This document shows, in pieces, positions 56,783-64,000 of a stretch of 64,000 bases of DNA. The notes below the pieces were generated by a model. That model searched no databases, was not told the origin of the DNA, and saw nothing but the letters and a program-made list of their open reading frames with translations. The DNA comes from Glutamicibacter sp. B1 (GTDB lineage Bacteria > Actinomycetota > Actinomycetes > Actinomycetales > Micrococcaceae): NCBI RefSeq assembly GCF_039602135.1, contig NZ_CP125942.1, positions 558,001-622,000 of the forward strand, in the 5' to 3' direction. The position numbers and the translations under genes are program-made. Numbering within the stretch: the first letter of the stretch is position 1; every line of letters begins with the position of its first letter.

Positions 56783-56816
56783 TGCCCCAAGAGCGCCGAG
56801 TGGGCGCCTTGGGGCA
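56783..56816 (-). terminator. Terminator of the 94-residue protein gene (minus strand)
   Basis: Arms TGCCCCAAGAGCGCC and GGGCGCCTTGGGGCA with one asymmetry and a GAGT loop. On the minus strand TTTTCAGC follows. Confidence 0.85.
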
Positions 56817-56831
56817 CGAGCAGGATTGTTC

Positions 56832-57116
56832 TTAGCTTCGCAAGCCAACGGTCGCATCATCATCGATCCGCAGGAAAGACGAACCTATAAAGGCGAAAGC
56901 ACCTGGGATCAGAAGCATCCTGTGCTTAGGGTTGTAAAAAATCTCTTCGAGTGGTGATGCTAGGACCCGATGAACCTTTTCTAGCAGCCTGTCGTTTTCC
57001 AGGGACAGGCGTTGCTGATCAGTTTCAATGACCACACGATCCTTTTCGGTGCTTACCGATGCACGCATCCAGTCGTCATCCGGTGTACTGATAGTCTCCG
57101 ACTTAATCAGGGACAC
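56832..57116 (-). CDS. Small conserved-looking protein of unknown function
   Basis: 94 residues, GTG start 57116. A hydrophilic N-terminal half (STPDDDWMRASVSTEKDRVV) and a C-terminal part with an FIGSSFLRIDDD segment. I recognise no family. Support comes from codon use like its neighbours and from a terminator 16 bases past the stop on the same strand. ATG 57068 is an alternative start. It could be a small cytoplasmic protein; no function is proposed. Confidence 0.5.
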   Translation of the reverse strand: MSLIKSETISTPDDDWMRASVSTEKDRVVIETDQQRLSLENDRLLEKVHRVLASPLEEIFYNPKHRMLLIPGAFAFIGSSFLRIDDDATVGLRS

Positions 57117-57278
57117 GGTTATTACCGCCTTTATCGTTCGTTTCGCTCCAGCGAGGATCCGCTTAAGCCACTGACCGATGGGCGCACTATGTGTGGCTTA
57201 GCGCATACCAACTGACATACTGAATATATCGCGTCCGGCCGGTAGACGCCTCTTATTCCCAGAGAATTAATCAACCTG

Positions 57279-60200
57279 TTACTCGAGCAGGCCCCTAATA
57301 TCTTGTGCGGTCAATGCCTTAGAGAACCCATCGGCCTCATCCATGACGGTAGAGATCAACTTACGCTTGCTCTCCTGCAAGGCCACCACCTTCTCCTCGA
57401 TGGTGCCCTGCGAGATCATCCGATAGACCATCACCTGACGAGTCTGACCAATACGGTGAGTACGGTCAATGGCCTGCGCTTCTACTGCAGGGTTCCACCA
57501 AGGATCTAACAGGAAGCAGTAGTCCGCTTCGGTCAGGTTCAAACCGAAACCACCGGCCTTGAGCGAGATCAAGAACAGCGGAGCTTCGCCATCCTTAAAC
57601 TGCTCAATGACCTTAGAACGATTTCGTGTATTTCCATCAAGATACACAAAATTCACGCCGCGTTCGGTCAGCTTGTCGGCCAATACCTTCAGGTACGAAG
57701 TGAACTGGCTGAAGATCAGCGCACGGTGGCCTTCACCCAAAACATCATCGAGCTGGTCAAATAACGCCTCCAGCTTCGAACCAGGGACATCGGCAAGTTC
57801 AGGATCAACCAGTGAAGGTTCCAACGCGAGCATGCGCAGATGGGTCAGCGACTGGAAAATCGTGAAACGGTTACGGTCCAGATCCTCAACCAAGTGCAGG
57901 ATCTTCTGACGTTCGCGGTTCAGGTGAGTGTCGTAAACATGCTGGTGCTCATCGGAAAGACGAACCAACAGCTGTTGCTCCTGCTTGGCAGGCAAGTCGA
58001 GGACTACTGATTCTTTAGTACGTCGCAACATAAACGGTTTGATCCGTCGCTGCAGCAAGGCCAGTGTGTCCTTATCACCCAAGACCTCGATGGGCCGGGC
58101 GAACTGACGGTTGAAGCGACTCGTATTCAAGAACAGCGCAGGTGCCACCAATGACAGCAGTGCACCGAGCTCGGAGAGGTTATTCTCCATTGGAGTACCG
58201 GTAACCGCCAGCTTGAAGTTGGTCTGCAAGTTCACGGCCGTTCGGTGAGCCTTGGTGGAGCGGTTCTTCACGAACTGTGCTTCATCCAGAATCAACCCGG
58301 CAAAGCGCTGGGACTCGTAAATCTCGTCATTCAAACGCAACAGGGTATACGTGGTGAGGATGACGTCGTAGTTCTCCGCCAGATCACTGAGCTGATGCGG
58401 CGAACTCATCGTGCCCTCGATGCTGGTCACGCGAAGGCTCGGGGCGAATCGCTTAACTTCGGTTTCCCAGTTAGATACGACTGAGCTTGGCGCAACGACC
58501 AGGAACGGAGCCGGAGTTCGCTGACCTGCTGGAAGCTTGGCGCAGGCCTCGCTATCGCTCCACATCCCGTGAGCGTGCAGGATCAGTGCAATTGTCTGCA
58601 AGGTTTTACCCAGGCCCATATCGTCGGCCAGGATTCCGCCAAAACCACCCTCATAGAGGCGGCTTAGCCAGCGAAAGCCTTCAACCTGATAGGGGCGCAA
58701 TTGGGCATTGAGGGTCTCAGGGACCATCGCCTGCTCGCCCTCGGCAACCTTGAGCAAGGAACGCATACGCCCGATGAACAAATCTGCGCCGTCGACCCCT
58801 TCGGCGAGTTCATCGAGTTCTTCAAAGAGGGAAATCTGGAAGACAGTGAGCTTCAGATCGCCTTCCTTCGGCTTGTCATTCAGCGCCTGGGCTTCATCCA
58901 CCAGAGCCTTGAGCTTGGCGAACAGCGGCTGGTTCAGTGAGAACCACGTATTGTCCGGCAGCTTGATCTTCATCTGACCGTTGCTCATGGCTTCAACAAT
59001 CTGAGAAAAAGGCACTTCGTGGTCACCCACGGAGATCAGCAACCCCAAGTCCAACCAGTCCGTACGCTCATGATTGACCGCGTTGATCTTCAACTGCGGA
59101 AGCTCGCGCAACTGCCGGAAGACTGGACGGGTGCCCTTTTCGTTCAGCTTGACGATAGGCAACGCTTCGATGGCAGGCAAGATTTCAGAAACAAAGGAAA
59201 TGACGCTTTCGCCCGAATAGAACTTGGGGGATAGATCGGGGTTTCCGGTTTCTGTGGTCTGCTGGAAGACCTCATCAATAGCTGCGCGAAGCTGCTGTTC
59301 AGCTTCAAAATCGTAGACAGCTTGCTGATCTGGAACGCCGGGATAGCGAATCTGGAATTCCAAGGTTGCGGAGTCATTGGGCTCGCCCTTGTCATTGAGG
59401 TCGCGCTTGTAGGTGACATTGGCCTGCACGTAAGGAGGCTTAAGGTCGGGTAGCACCAGGTCCTCGCTGGTGCTGTGAAGCTCAAAGCGACGGGCCAAGC
59501 GTGGGTAGGTAGATTCAAAGAAGCTATCGATTTCAGCCACTGGAATAGTCACCGACCGGCGGTCAATGTACCAGCGACGATGGGCCTCTGCGATCGGTTC
59601 CTGGCTAGGAGCCAACCAGATTTCATCGGGTGAACCGAGCTGTGCATAGAAACCGTGATCGGCGATAACGCCGCTAGGGGAGTCAGAGTCTAGCGCCAGG
59701 TCTTGACCATCGATATGCAGGATGCCGCCCAGTTGCAGGTTCTCGTCATTCAGGGCTGCCTGCATGCTGAAGCTGGCGTGATCAATGATGCGAATACGCT
59801 GTTCGGTGCGAGTAGAAATGAGCGCAATGCCCAGTTCTTGTGCCTGTTCAAGCAGTGGCCACAGCAGTTCTGAGGCGTACTCATCCATGAATAGCCAGTC
59901 TTCGTCGACTTTGAACTGCAATTGGGTATCACTACGCGCCATGGACGCAAAACGGGTGAACCAGTGATGCTGCGCGCGCAACAAGTTCCAGCCGTAGGTC
60001 TTGAAACCTAGGGTGGTCCAGCGTAGCTGTCCGCGAACCCAACGACCCTCAGAATTACGGACCATCGGGCGAACACCGAGACGGAAGCGCTTATTACGTG
60101 TGGGGTGTGGAATGCTGCCGGTGGGCATCCACTGCTGTTGCTGAGTGGCGTTCTTCGCATCAAAGAGCATGAACTGCAGACCCATGGCTACTACCGGGTC

Positions 60201-60626
60201 ATTCTGCGAACCGAGCAAACCATCGGCAGGTCCAGGCTCAGATGGTTCAAACCACGAGTCAATTTGCTGGGCCCAGGCGGCTGAAGTTTTTTCTTCTGCC
60301 ACGGCGACGGCGCGGGGCAAAGAAGCAATCTTGTTCGAGACAATCGCCAAGGCTGCAATGTGTGGGCAGATGCCCGGCTTGTCACAGGTGCATTCGCACA
60401 GTTCGATTTTCCACTCGTCGTCGACCTGATGAACCTGGATCATCGGCGAGAATTCTTCGTCGTTGGCACGGACAGTGCCCTCGATTTGCCGAGTCGATTC
60501 ATCAAACTCCACGTCAACTACTGAATTTTCTTCAGCAGCAATGTTCTTTCCGTAAAAGAAAGGGACGTCGCCCAGGTAGCGCAGCAAGTGGCGGGCGTCG
60601 ATGGTTGGTGGAACAGAATCACTCAT
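57279..60626 (-). CDS. SNF2-family helicase with N-terminal SWIM zinc finger
   Basis: 1115 residues. A SWIM-type zinc finger C79-x-C81 ... C87-x-H89 is in the first 90 residues, followed by a long middle region (about 100-560) of unclear fold. Residues ~620-1115 hold a RapA/SNF2 ATPase: Walker A DDMGLGKTLQT, DEAQ-type Walker B LDEAQFVKN, then VTGTPMENNLSELGALL, YLDGNTRNRSKVIEQF, SLKAGGFGLNLTEAD and DRTHRIGQTRQVMVYRMI. SWIM-SNF2 proteins are common in bacteria, with proposed roles in transcription or nucleoprotein remodelling or phage defence; the role here is open. It is divergent from the LOG gene. Confidence 0.93.
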   Translation of the reverse strand: MSDSVPPTIDARHLLRYLGDVPFFYGKNIAAEENSVVDVEFDESTRQIEGTVRANDEEFSPMIQVHQVDDEWKIELCECTCDKPGICPHIAALAIVSNKIASLPRAVAVAEEKTSAAWAQQIDSWFEPSEPGPADGLLGSQNDPVVAMGLQFMLFDAKNATQQQQWMPTGSIPHPTRNKRFRLGVRPMVRNSEGRWVRGQLRWTTLGFKTYGWNLLRAQHHWFTRFASMARSDTQLQFKVDEDWLFMDEYASELLWPLLEQAQELGIALISTRTEQRIRIIDHASFSMQAALNDENLQLGGILHIDGQDLALDSDSPSGVIADHGFYAQLGSPDEIWLAPSQEPIAEAHRRWYIDRRSVTIPVAEIDSFFESTYPRLARRFELHSTSEDLVLPDLKPPYVQANVTYKRDLNDKGEPNDSATLEFQIRYPGVPDQQAVYDFEAEQQLRAAIDEVFQQTTETGNPDLSPKFYSGESVISFVSEILPAIEALPIVKLNEKGTRPVFRQLRELPQLKINAVNHERTDWLDLGLLISVGDHEVPFSQIVEAMSNGQMKIKLPDNTWFSLNQPLFAKLKALVDEAQALNDKPKEGDLKLTVFQISLFEELDELAEGVDGADLFIGRMRSLLKVAEGEQAMVPETLNAQLRPYQVEGFRWLSRLYEGGFGGILADDMGLGKTLQTIALILHAHGMWSDSEACAKLPAGQRTPAPFLVVAPSSVVSNWETEVKRFAPSLRVTSIEGTMSSPHQLSDLAENYDVILTTYTLLRLNDEIYESQRFAGLILDEAQFVKNRSTKAHRTAVNLQTNFKLAVTGTPMENNLSELGALLSLVAPALFLNTSRFNRQFARPIEVLGDKDTLALLQRRIKPFMLRRTKESVVLDLPAKQEQQLLVRLSDEHQHVYDTHLNRERQKILHLVEDLDRNRFTIFQSLTHLRMLALEPSLVDPELADVPGSKLEALFDQLDDVLGEGHRALIFSQFTSYLKVLADKLTERGVNFVYLDGNTRNRSKVIEQFKDGEAPLFLISLKAGGFGLNLTEADYCFLLDPWWNPAVEAQAIDRTHRIGQTRQVMVYRMISQGTIEEKVVALQESKRKLISTVMDEADGFSKALTAQDIRGLLE

Positions 60627-60712
60627 CCTCTCATCGTTTCACGTTCCGGCCCGTGGTGAAAGTTGAAGGGCATGTCTGTGAATAATCACTAGCTGTGACG
60701 TAGCGTTGACAC

Positions 60713-61891
60713 ATGTCCCATATCTGGCCCTATCTACCGGCAAGAGCGGTCAATATTACCTCGCTCAACGAGTTTGATCGGTTGGCCGCCGAAGCATTAG
60801 CCTCCCGTCACACCCGTGGATTTAGCTGGCGCGTGCATCGTGTCGATCTGCGCGAGAGGGACTCCGTCCTTCGGGCTTTAGACCTATCCGAAGCGATCTT
60901 TATCGACTGTCAGTATTCAGCCCAAGGGCGGGAACTAGTGCAAGCCACTGGCGGACTGTGTATGAGTTCTGGCAAGGAACTGCCTTTTGAAACTACGGCG
61001 CGGGATTTGTACACCCCGGATGAACTCTATGCCGGCATCAAGACATCCAACTACGAGCAGGTGCCGGACGCGAAGATTTACGCCTATTCGCAACAGCACA
61101 CTGCGCCTGCTGCGTTGAATTCTGATGATGCCATGGCTCGAACCTTGCACGATCACCATGTGGGGCAGGCCCTCGTTGCTCAAGTGTATGAGGGAGTATT
61201 CAAAGAGACGCCCTTGATCGGTGTCATGGGTGGGCACGCCATGCTCCGCGGTTCAGATCAATACGCGCAGACGGTACAGCTTGGGCAAATGATTACCCAG
61301 AACGGTTATGCGGTGGCCACCGGTGGGGGACCGGGAGCCATGGAAGCAGCCAATGCTGGAGCGTGGTTGGCAGACTACAAGCCACAAGAGATTGAACTTG
61401 CTCTCCAGATGCTAGCTTCACAGCCGGATGCCATTCACCAGCGCACCAGTTGGGCCCGCACCGCGCTCGCCGTCAAAGAAAAATTCCCCAGTACCCGAGA
61501 ATCTCTGGGCGTACCGACATGGTTTTACGGGCATGAACCACCCAATCTTTTTGCAACGAAGATCGCAAAGTTCTTCACCAATTCCATCCGCGAAGCGGTG
61601 CTCTTGGAACAGTCCACGGGTGGGTTGGTGGTCCTGCCCGGGGCAGCCGGTACGGTGCAAGAAATCTTCCAGGATGCTTGCGAAAACTACTACGCCACCG
61701 GTGCACGCGTGGTGCCTATGGTTCTACTCGGGCGTGAGTATTGGACCAAGACCATGCCCGCGTGGCCATTGCTGAAGGCGTTGGCTGCCGAGCGAGTGAT
61801 GGAAGAGAGAATAGCGCTCGTGGATACCGCGGCCGAGGCCATGGAGTTCATTAACTCTATGGGTACGTTGCGCCGTCGTACACGCTGGTAG
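60713..61891 (+). CDS. LOG-family Rossmann-fold nucleotide-binding protein
   Basis: 392 residues, longer than classic LOG proteins (~190-250) because of a ~150-residue N-terminal domain. The LOG core has GVMGGHAM (nucleotide-binding loop), then VATGGGPGAMEAANAGAWL, and LPGAAGTVQEIFQDA. The last motif is PGAAGT instead of the usual PGGxGT; the catalytic Glu equivalent (QE) is present. LOG enzymes hydrolyse nucleotide 5'-monophosphates (cytokinin activation type); PpnN-like variants bind ppGpp. Which of these applies is not clear. A terminator shared with the next gene follows. Confidence 0.85.
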   Translation: MSHIWPYLPARAVNITSLNEFDRLAAEALASRHTRGFSWRVHRVDLRERDSVLRALDLSEAIFIDCQYSAQGRELVQATGGLCMSSGKELPFETTARDLYTPDELYAGIKTSNYEQVPDAKIYAYSQQHTAPAALNSDDAMARTLHDHHVGQALVAQVYEGVFKETPLIGVMGGHAMLRGSDQYAQTVQLGQMITQNGYAVATGGGPGAMEAANAGAWLADYKPQEIELALQMLASQPDAIHQRTSWARTALAVKEKFPSTRESLGVPTWFYGHEPPNLFATKIAKFFTNSIREAVLLEQSTGGLVVLPGAAGTVQEIFQDACENYYATGARVVPMVLLGREYWTKTMPAWPLLKALAAERVMEERIALVDTAAEAMEFINSMGTLRRRTRW

Positions 61892-61900
61892 CGCTGAGAA

Positions 61901-61946
61901 ACGAACAACCTCGCTCCCCGAGATGGGAAGCGAGGTTGTTCTTATT
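61901..61946. terminator. Bidirectional terminator between the LOG and ferritin-VIT1 genes
   Basis: Arms GAACAACCTCGCT and AGCGAGGTTGTTC around a 13-base loop. Genes on both sides end here. Confidence 0.88.
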
Positions 61947-61965
61947 GCTGCGAGTAATGATCTGG

Positions 61966-63072
61966 TTAGGCGACCTGTACGTCGAAGAGTAGACCCAGGC
62001 AGTATGTCACTGCGGCGGCACCCCAACCGATGGCCAACTGGCGCAGACCACGCTTGAGCGGGGAAGCGCCCGAGAGCAATCCGACGATCGCGCCGGTGAT
62101 CATCAGTGCAATGCCCACCAAAACGACGGAGATGATGATGGCCGTCAAACCGCTGAGTCCGAAGATGTACGGCAGGATTGGAATGACCGCACCGGAAGCA
62201 AAGAGGCAGAACGACGTGAAAGCGGCGCCCGTGGCGGAGCCAAGCTCCTCGTGTTCGCTTTCCAATTCCTCTGAACGTTCCTCAGGGTTCAACGAGAATG
62301 ATGGGTTGCAGTCACAGGTGAACAACCCCATGCGTTCGGCGGCGCGGTGTTCTGCATCCTCATCGTTCATACCGCGGGCCTTATAGATCAGCACCAACTC
62401 GTTGGAATCCAAGTCGAGGTTGGGGGCCGCGGTGAGCGTGACCTGGGTGGGTCGAGAGGCGGTCAGTAGCTCACGCTGGGAACGCACGGAGACGAACTCG
62501 CCAGCTGCCATGGACAGCGCACCGGCCAAGAGCCCTGCGATACCGGAGAAGAGTACAAAGGTGGAAGAAACGCCGGTGGCCCCGATACCCATGATCAGTG
62601 CCAAGTTGGAGACCAACCCGTCATTGGCGCCAAAGACTGCTGCACGGAAGTTGCCTGAGAGCTGAGCGCGGCCGGCGGTGGCCAACGCACGCACTACTTC
62701 TTCGTGGACCTGTTCGTCGGCGGCCATTTGTGCGGTCGCGTCTTTGTCATTACGGTAAGGCGAGCTGCTCTCTGAGCGTTGTGCCATAGCCAGCACGAAG
62801 ACTGAGCCGAAGTTGCGAGCGAGGAAACGCAGGATGGTACGGCGCAATGAGGGGCGCACTGGCTTGAAATGCTCTCCAAGCTTGGACCGCCAGTGTTCCT
62901 CATGCCGGGCTTCGGCTTCGGCCAGACCTAATAGGATCTGTTTTTCCTGCCCGGTTTTCTTCTGGGCGAGGGTTCGGTAGATAGCGCCTTCGGCGACTTC
63001 ATCGGCGAGGTACTTTCGCCATCGTTGGATTTGGGCACGAGTCGGTTCGGTTGTTGAGGGGTTCGACATCAC
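61966..63072 (-). CDS. Ferritin-like/rubrerythrin domain fused to a VIT1/CCC1 membrane transporter
   Basis: 368 residues. Residues ~12-150 form a four-helix ferritin-like di-iron domain, with E-x-x-H clusters in EAEARHEEHW and ADEQVHEEVV. Residues ~155-365 form a VIT1/CCC1 iron/manganese transporter with about five membrane segments and the conserved FGANDGLVSNLALIMG and AGALSMAAGEFVSVRSQ. This arrangement is like membrane-bound ferritin (MbfA), which exports iron and protects against oxidative stress. Start GTG 63072 or ATG 63069 (MSNPSTTEP). Iron export is the likely role, by analogy only. Confidence 0.9.
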   Translation of the reverse strand: MMSNPSTTEPTRAQIQRWRKYLADEVAEGAIYRTLAQKKTGQEKQILLGLAEAEARHEEHWRSKLGEHFKPVRPSLRRTILRFLARNFGSVFVLAMAQRSESSSPYRNDKDATAQMAADEQVHEEVVRALATAGRAQLSGNFRAAVFGANDGLVSNLALIMGIGATGVSSTFVLFSGIAGLLAGALSMAAGEFVSVRSQRELLTASRPTQVTLTAAPNLDLDSNELVLIYKARGMNDEDAEHRAAERMGLFTCDCNPSFSLNPEERSEELESEHEELGSATGAAFTSFCLFASGAVIPILPYIFGLSGLTAIIISVVLVGIALMITGAIVGLLSGASPLKRGLRQLAIGWGAAAVTYCLGLLFDVQVA

Positions 63073-63124
63073 GAAAACAGCTCTCTTGGCAGGTCGAATT
63101 TCTTAGCGAAACTCGGTGAACGGG

Positions 63125-63391
63125 TCAGCTACCAAGTTTAGTGAGGGGCTTCAGGCTTGGGAATTTGGCAAGGCTAAAAGCAATGCTGCGCCCCTGTGAT
63201 TGCCCGACCGTGGCCACACCCAGGACCAGTTCAGAGGAATCAGGGTTGAAGAGCGGACGACGTGCGCAGCGGGCTAGTAAGTGTTCTAGTTGCCCGGGGT
63301 CATCAACGTAGCGGATCAGCCATTGGCCCTGGAACTTAAATTGCACTTGACCGGTTTGGCGGTCGAGGATGGGCAGAACAGAATATGCCAT
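63125..63391 (-). CDS. Small protein of unknown function
   Basis: 88 residues from ATG 63391; the open frame extends 23 codons further but the extension is not convincing. The sequence (SVLPILDRQTGQVQFKFQ ... LLARCARRPLFNPDSSEL) looks folded and uses codons like its neighbours. No domain was recognised. It lies 53 bases upstream of the ferritin-VIT1 gene on the same strand and may be co-transcribed with it. Confidence 0.5.
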   Translation of the reverse strand: MAYSVLPILDRQTGQVQFKFQGQWLIRYVDDPGQLEHLLARCARRPLFNPDSSELVLGVATVGQSQGRSIAFSLAKFPSLKPLTKLGS

Positions 63392-63590
63392 GTGATGCGC
63401 TCTCGCTGAGTTCTTGCCCGAACACAGTGAGTGAACGGACCGCTTCTTCATCCGAACCACCCATGAATCTGGGGTTGGTGCACGGCTAGTCGGAGCTTAA
63501 CGCCGTGTCTCGTGAAGCAACACTTGTGATGCTACCCGCCGGTGCTACGCAGAATGAAGATCTGTTCCGTTATGTGACTTGTTCTGGTGC

Positions 63591-64000
63591 TCACTCTTGA
63601 GTTTTGGTGGTGGCGAGGCGGTCGATCGCTTCGTATTGCTCGGCCCATTGTGCCGCTGAATAGTCGGGGAGGTTTGGGGCTGCCGCACGTAAACCGACGA
63701 AACCATCAAGCTGTTCGCGCACGATATCAAGATGGCCAGCATGCCGAGAGGTTTCTGCGATCATGTGCACCATGAGATGTTCGAGTGTGGTGTGCCGTCG
63801 GCGAATCCACCACGGAACTTCCGCCGGCGCGTTCAGAGGCAAGGCCCGGATCCCTGCGTCGGCGAAAGCAGTCGATTCTTGGTAGAGCGTGATAATTTTG
63901 TCAGCGCTGAGCTGGGCCGGTGGTAGGAAATCGGTTTGTGGATCATCGATGTCCAAGAGGTTTTGGATATAGGGATCATCAATGGTGCGGTTCAGGCACT
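63591..64000 (-). CDS. DinB-superfamily protein (DUF664-type), partial
   Basis: The frame stays open to the window end, so the 5' part of the gene is missing. The 136 visible residues include RRRHTTLEHLMVHMIAETS followed by RHAGHLDIVREQLDG. This C-terminal helix with its histidines is the metal-binding signature of DinB/YfiT and mycothiol-dependent S-transferases. Substrate unknown. A TTG at 63956 could begin a shorter product, but family length (about 160-170 residues) and the continuing frame make truncation by the window edge more likely. Confidence 0.8.
   Translation of the reverse strand, partial: CLNRTIDDPYIQNLLDIDDPQTDFLPPAQLSADKIITLYQESTAFADAGIRALPLNAPAEVPWWIRRRHTTLEHLMVHMIAETSRHAGHLDIVREQLDGFVGLRAAAPNLPDYSAAQWAEQYEAIDRLATTKTQE

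Noticed and set aside
56682..56957. 91-codon plus-strand frame across the terminator at 56783
   Set aside because: It runs through a strong minus-strand terminator and is antisense to the 94-residue gene; codon pattern fits the minus-strand gene better.

Overview
The window looks like a piece of chromosome from a high-GC Gram-positive bacterium of the family Micrococcaceae (Arthrobacter sensu lato, e.g. Arthrobacter or Glutamicibacter). This rests on actinobacterial marker families (DUF3263, DUF3027, LytR_C, WXG100, DtxR/IdeR, an extended cold-shock protein), on a groEL under CIRCE control with no groES beside it, on c-di-AMP riboswitches before cell-wall hydrolases, and on actinobacterial-type rRNA leaders. 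The genus call is an inference.

Layout. 1-2.5 kb: cysS and rlmB. 2.5-18.8 kb: two complete, co-oriented rRNA operons (16S-23S-5S, no tRNA in the spacers) about 9.46 kb apart. Between them lie a GlcD-type FAD oxidase, three tRNAs (Pro-CGG, Gln-CTG, Glu-CTC) and about 1.3 kb with no intact gene. A third, isolated 5S gene follows operon 2. 18.8-22.3 kb (minus strand): trehalose synthesis (otsA-otsB) and an MsmK/SugC-type ABC ATPase. 22.7-25.8 kb: a membrane-anchored DsbA-like protein, tRNA-Thr, a lipoprotein and a DUF808 membrane protein. 25.9-28.4 kb: a two-gene module, a gamma-class N6-adenine methyltransferase and a probable type II restriction endonuclease. 28.4-33.4 kb: GNAT, tRNA-Val, a luciferase-like monooxygenase, a ThrE-type exporter and uracil-DNA glycosylase. 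33.4-36.4 kb: DUF3263, LytR_C and groEL behind two tandem CIRCE operators. 36.4-40.3 kb (minus): a DUF4031-HD fusion, a lone WXG100 protein, a two-component system and a small membrane protein. 40.6-43.7 kb: cold-shock/DUF3027 pair, serC and dtxR/ideR. 43.8-46.2 kb: M23 and NlpC/P60 wall hydrolases, each behind a c-di-AMP (ydaO/yuaA) riboswitch. 46.4-49.8 kb: HNH nuclease, NUDIX, ROK regulator, tRNA-Arg and a membrane protein. 49.8-54.6 kb: pcrA helicase and sucCD. 54.7-64 kb: a ProP-like MHS transporter, a small unknown protein, a SWIM-SNF2 helicase, a LOG protein, a ferritin-VIT1 fusion, a small unknown protein and a DinB-type protein cut by the window end.

Most of the window is ordinary core genome. 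The unusual parts are: (i) the two rRNA operons, which are identical from the transcription start to just past the terminator apart from two substitutions and four indels, one of them a 2-nt deletion in a highly conserved part of operon 1 16S; (ii) the orphan 5S with a compensatory base-pair change in helix I; (iii) the restriction-modification pair; and (iv) the tandem regulatory RNAs and operators. I did not find a convincing entirely new multi-gene system. The restriction-modification pair and the DUF4031-HD, ferritin-VIT1 and SWIM-SNF2 genes are the best leads.
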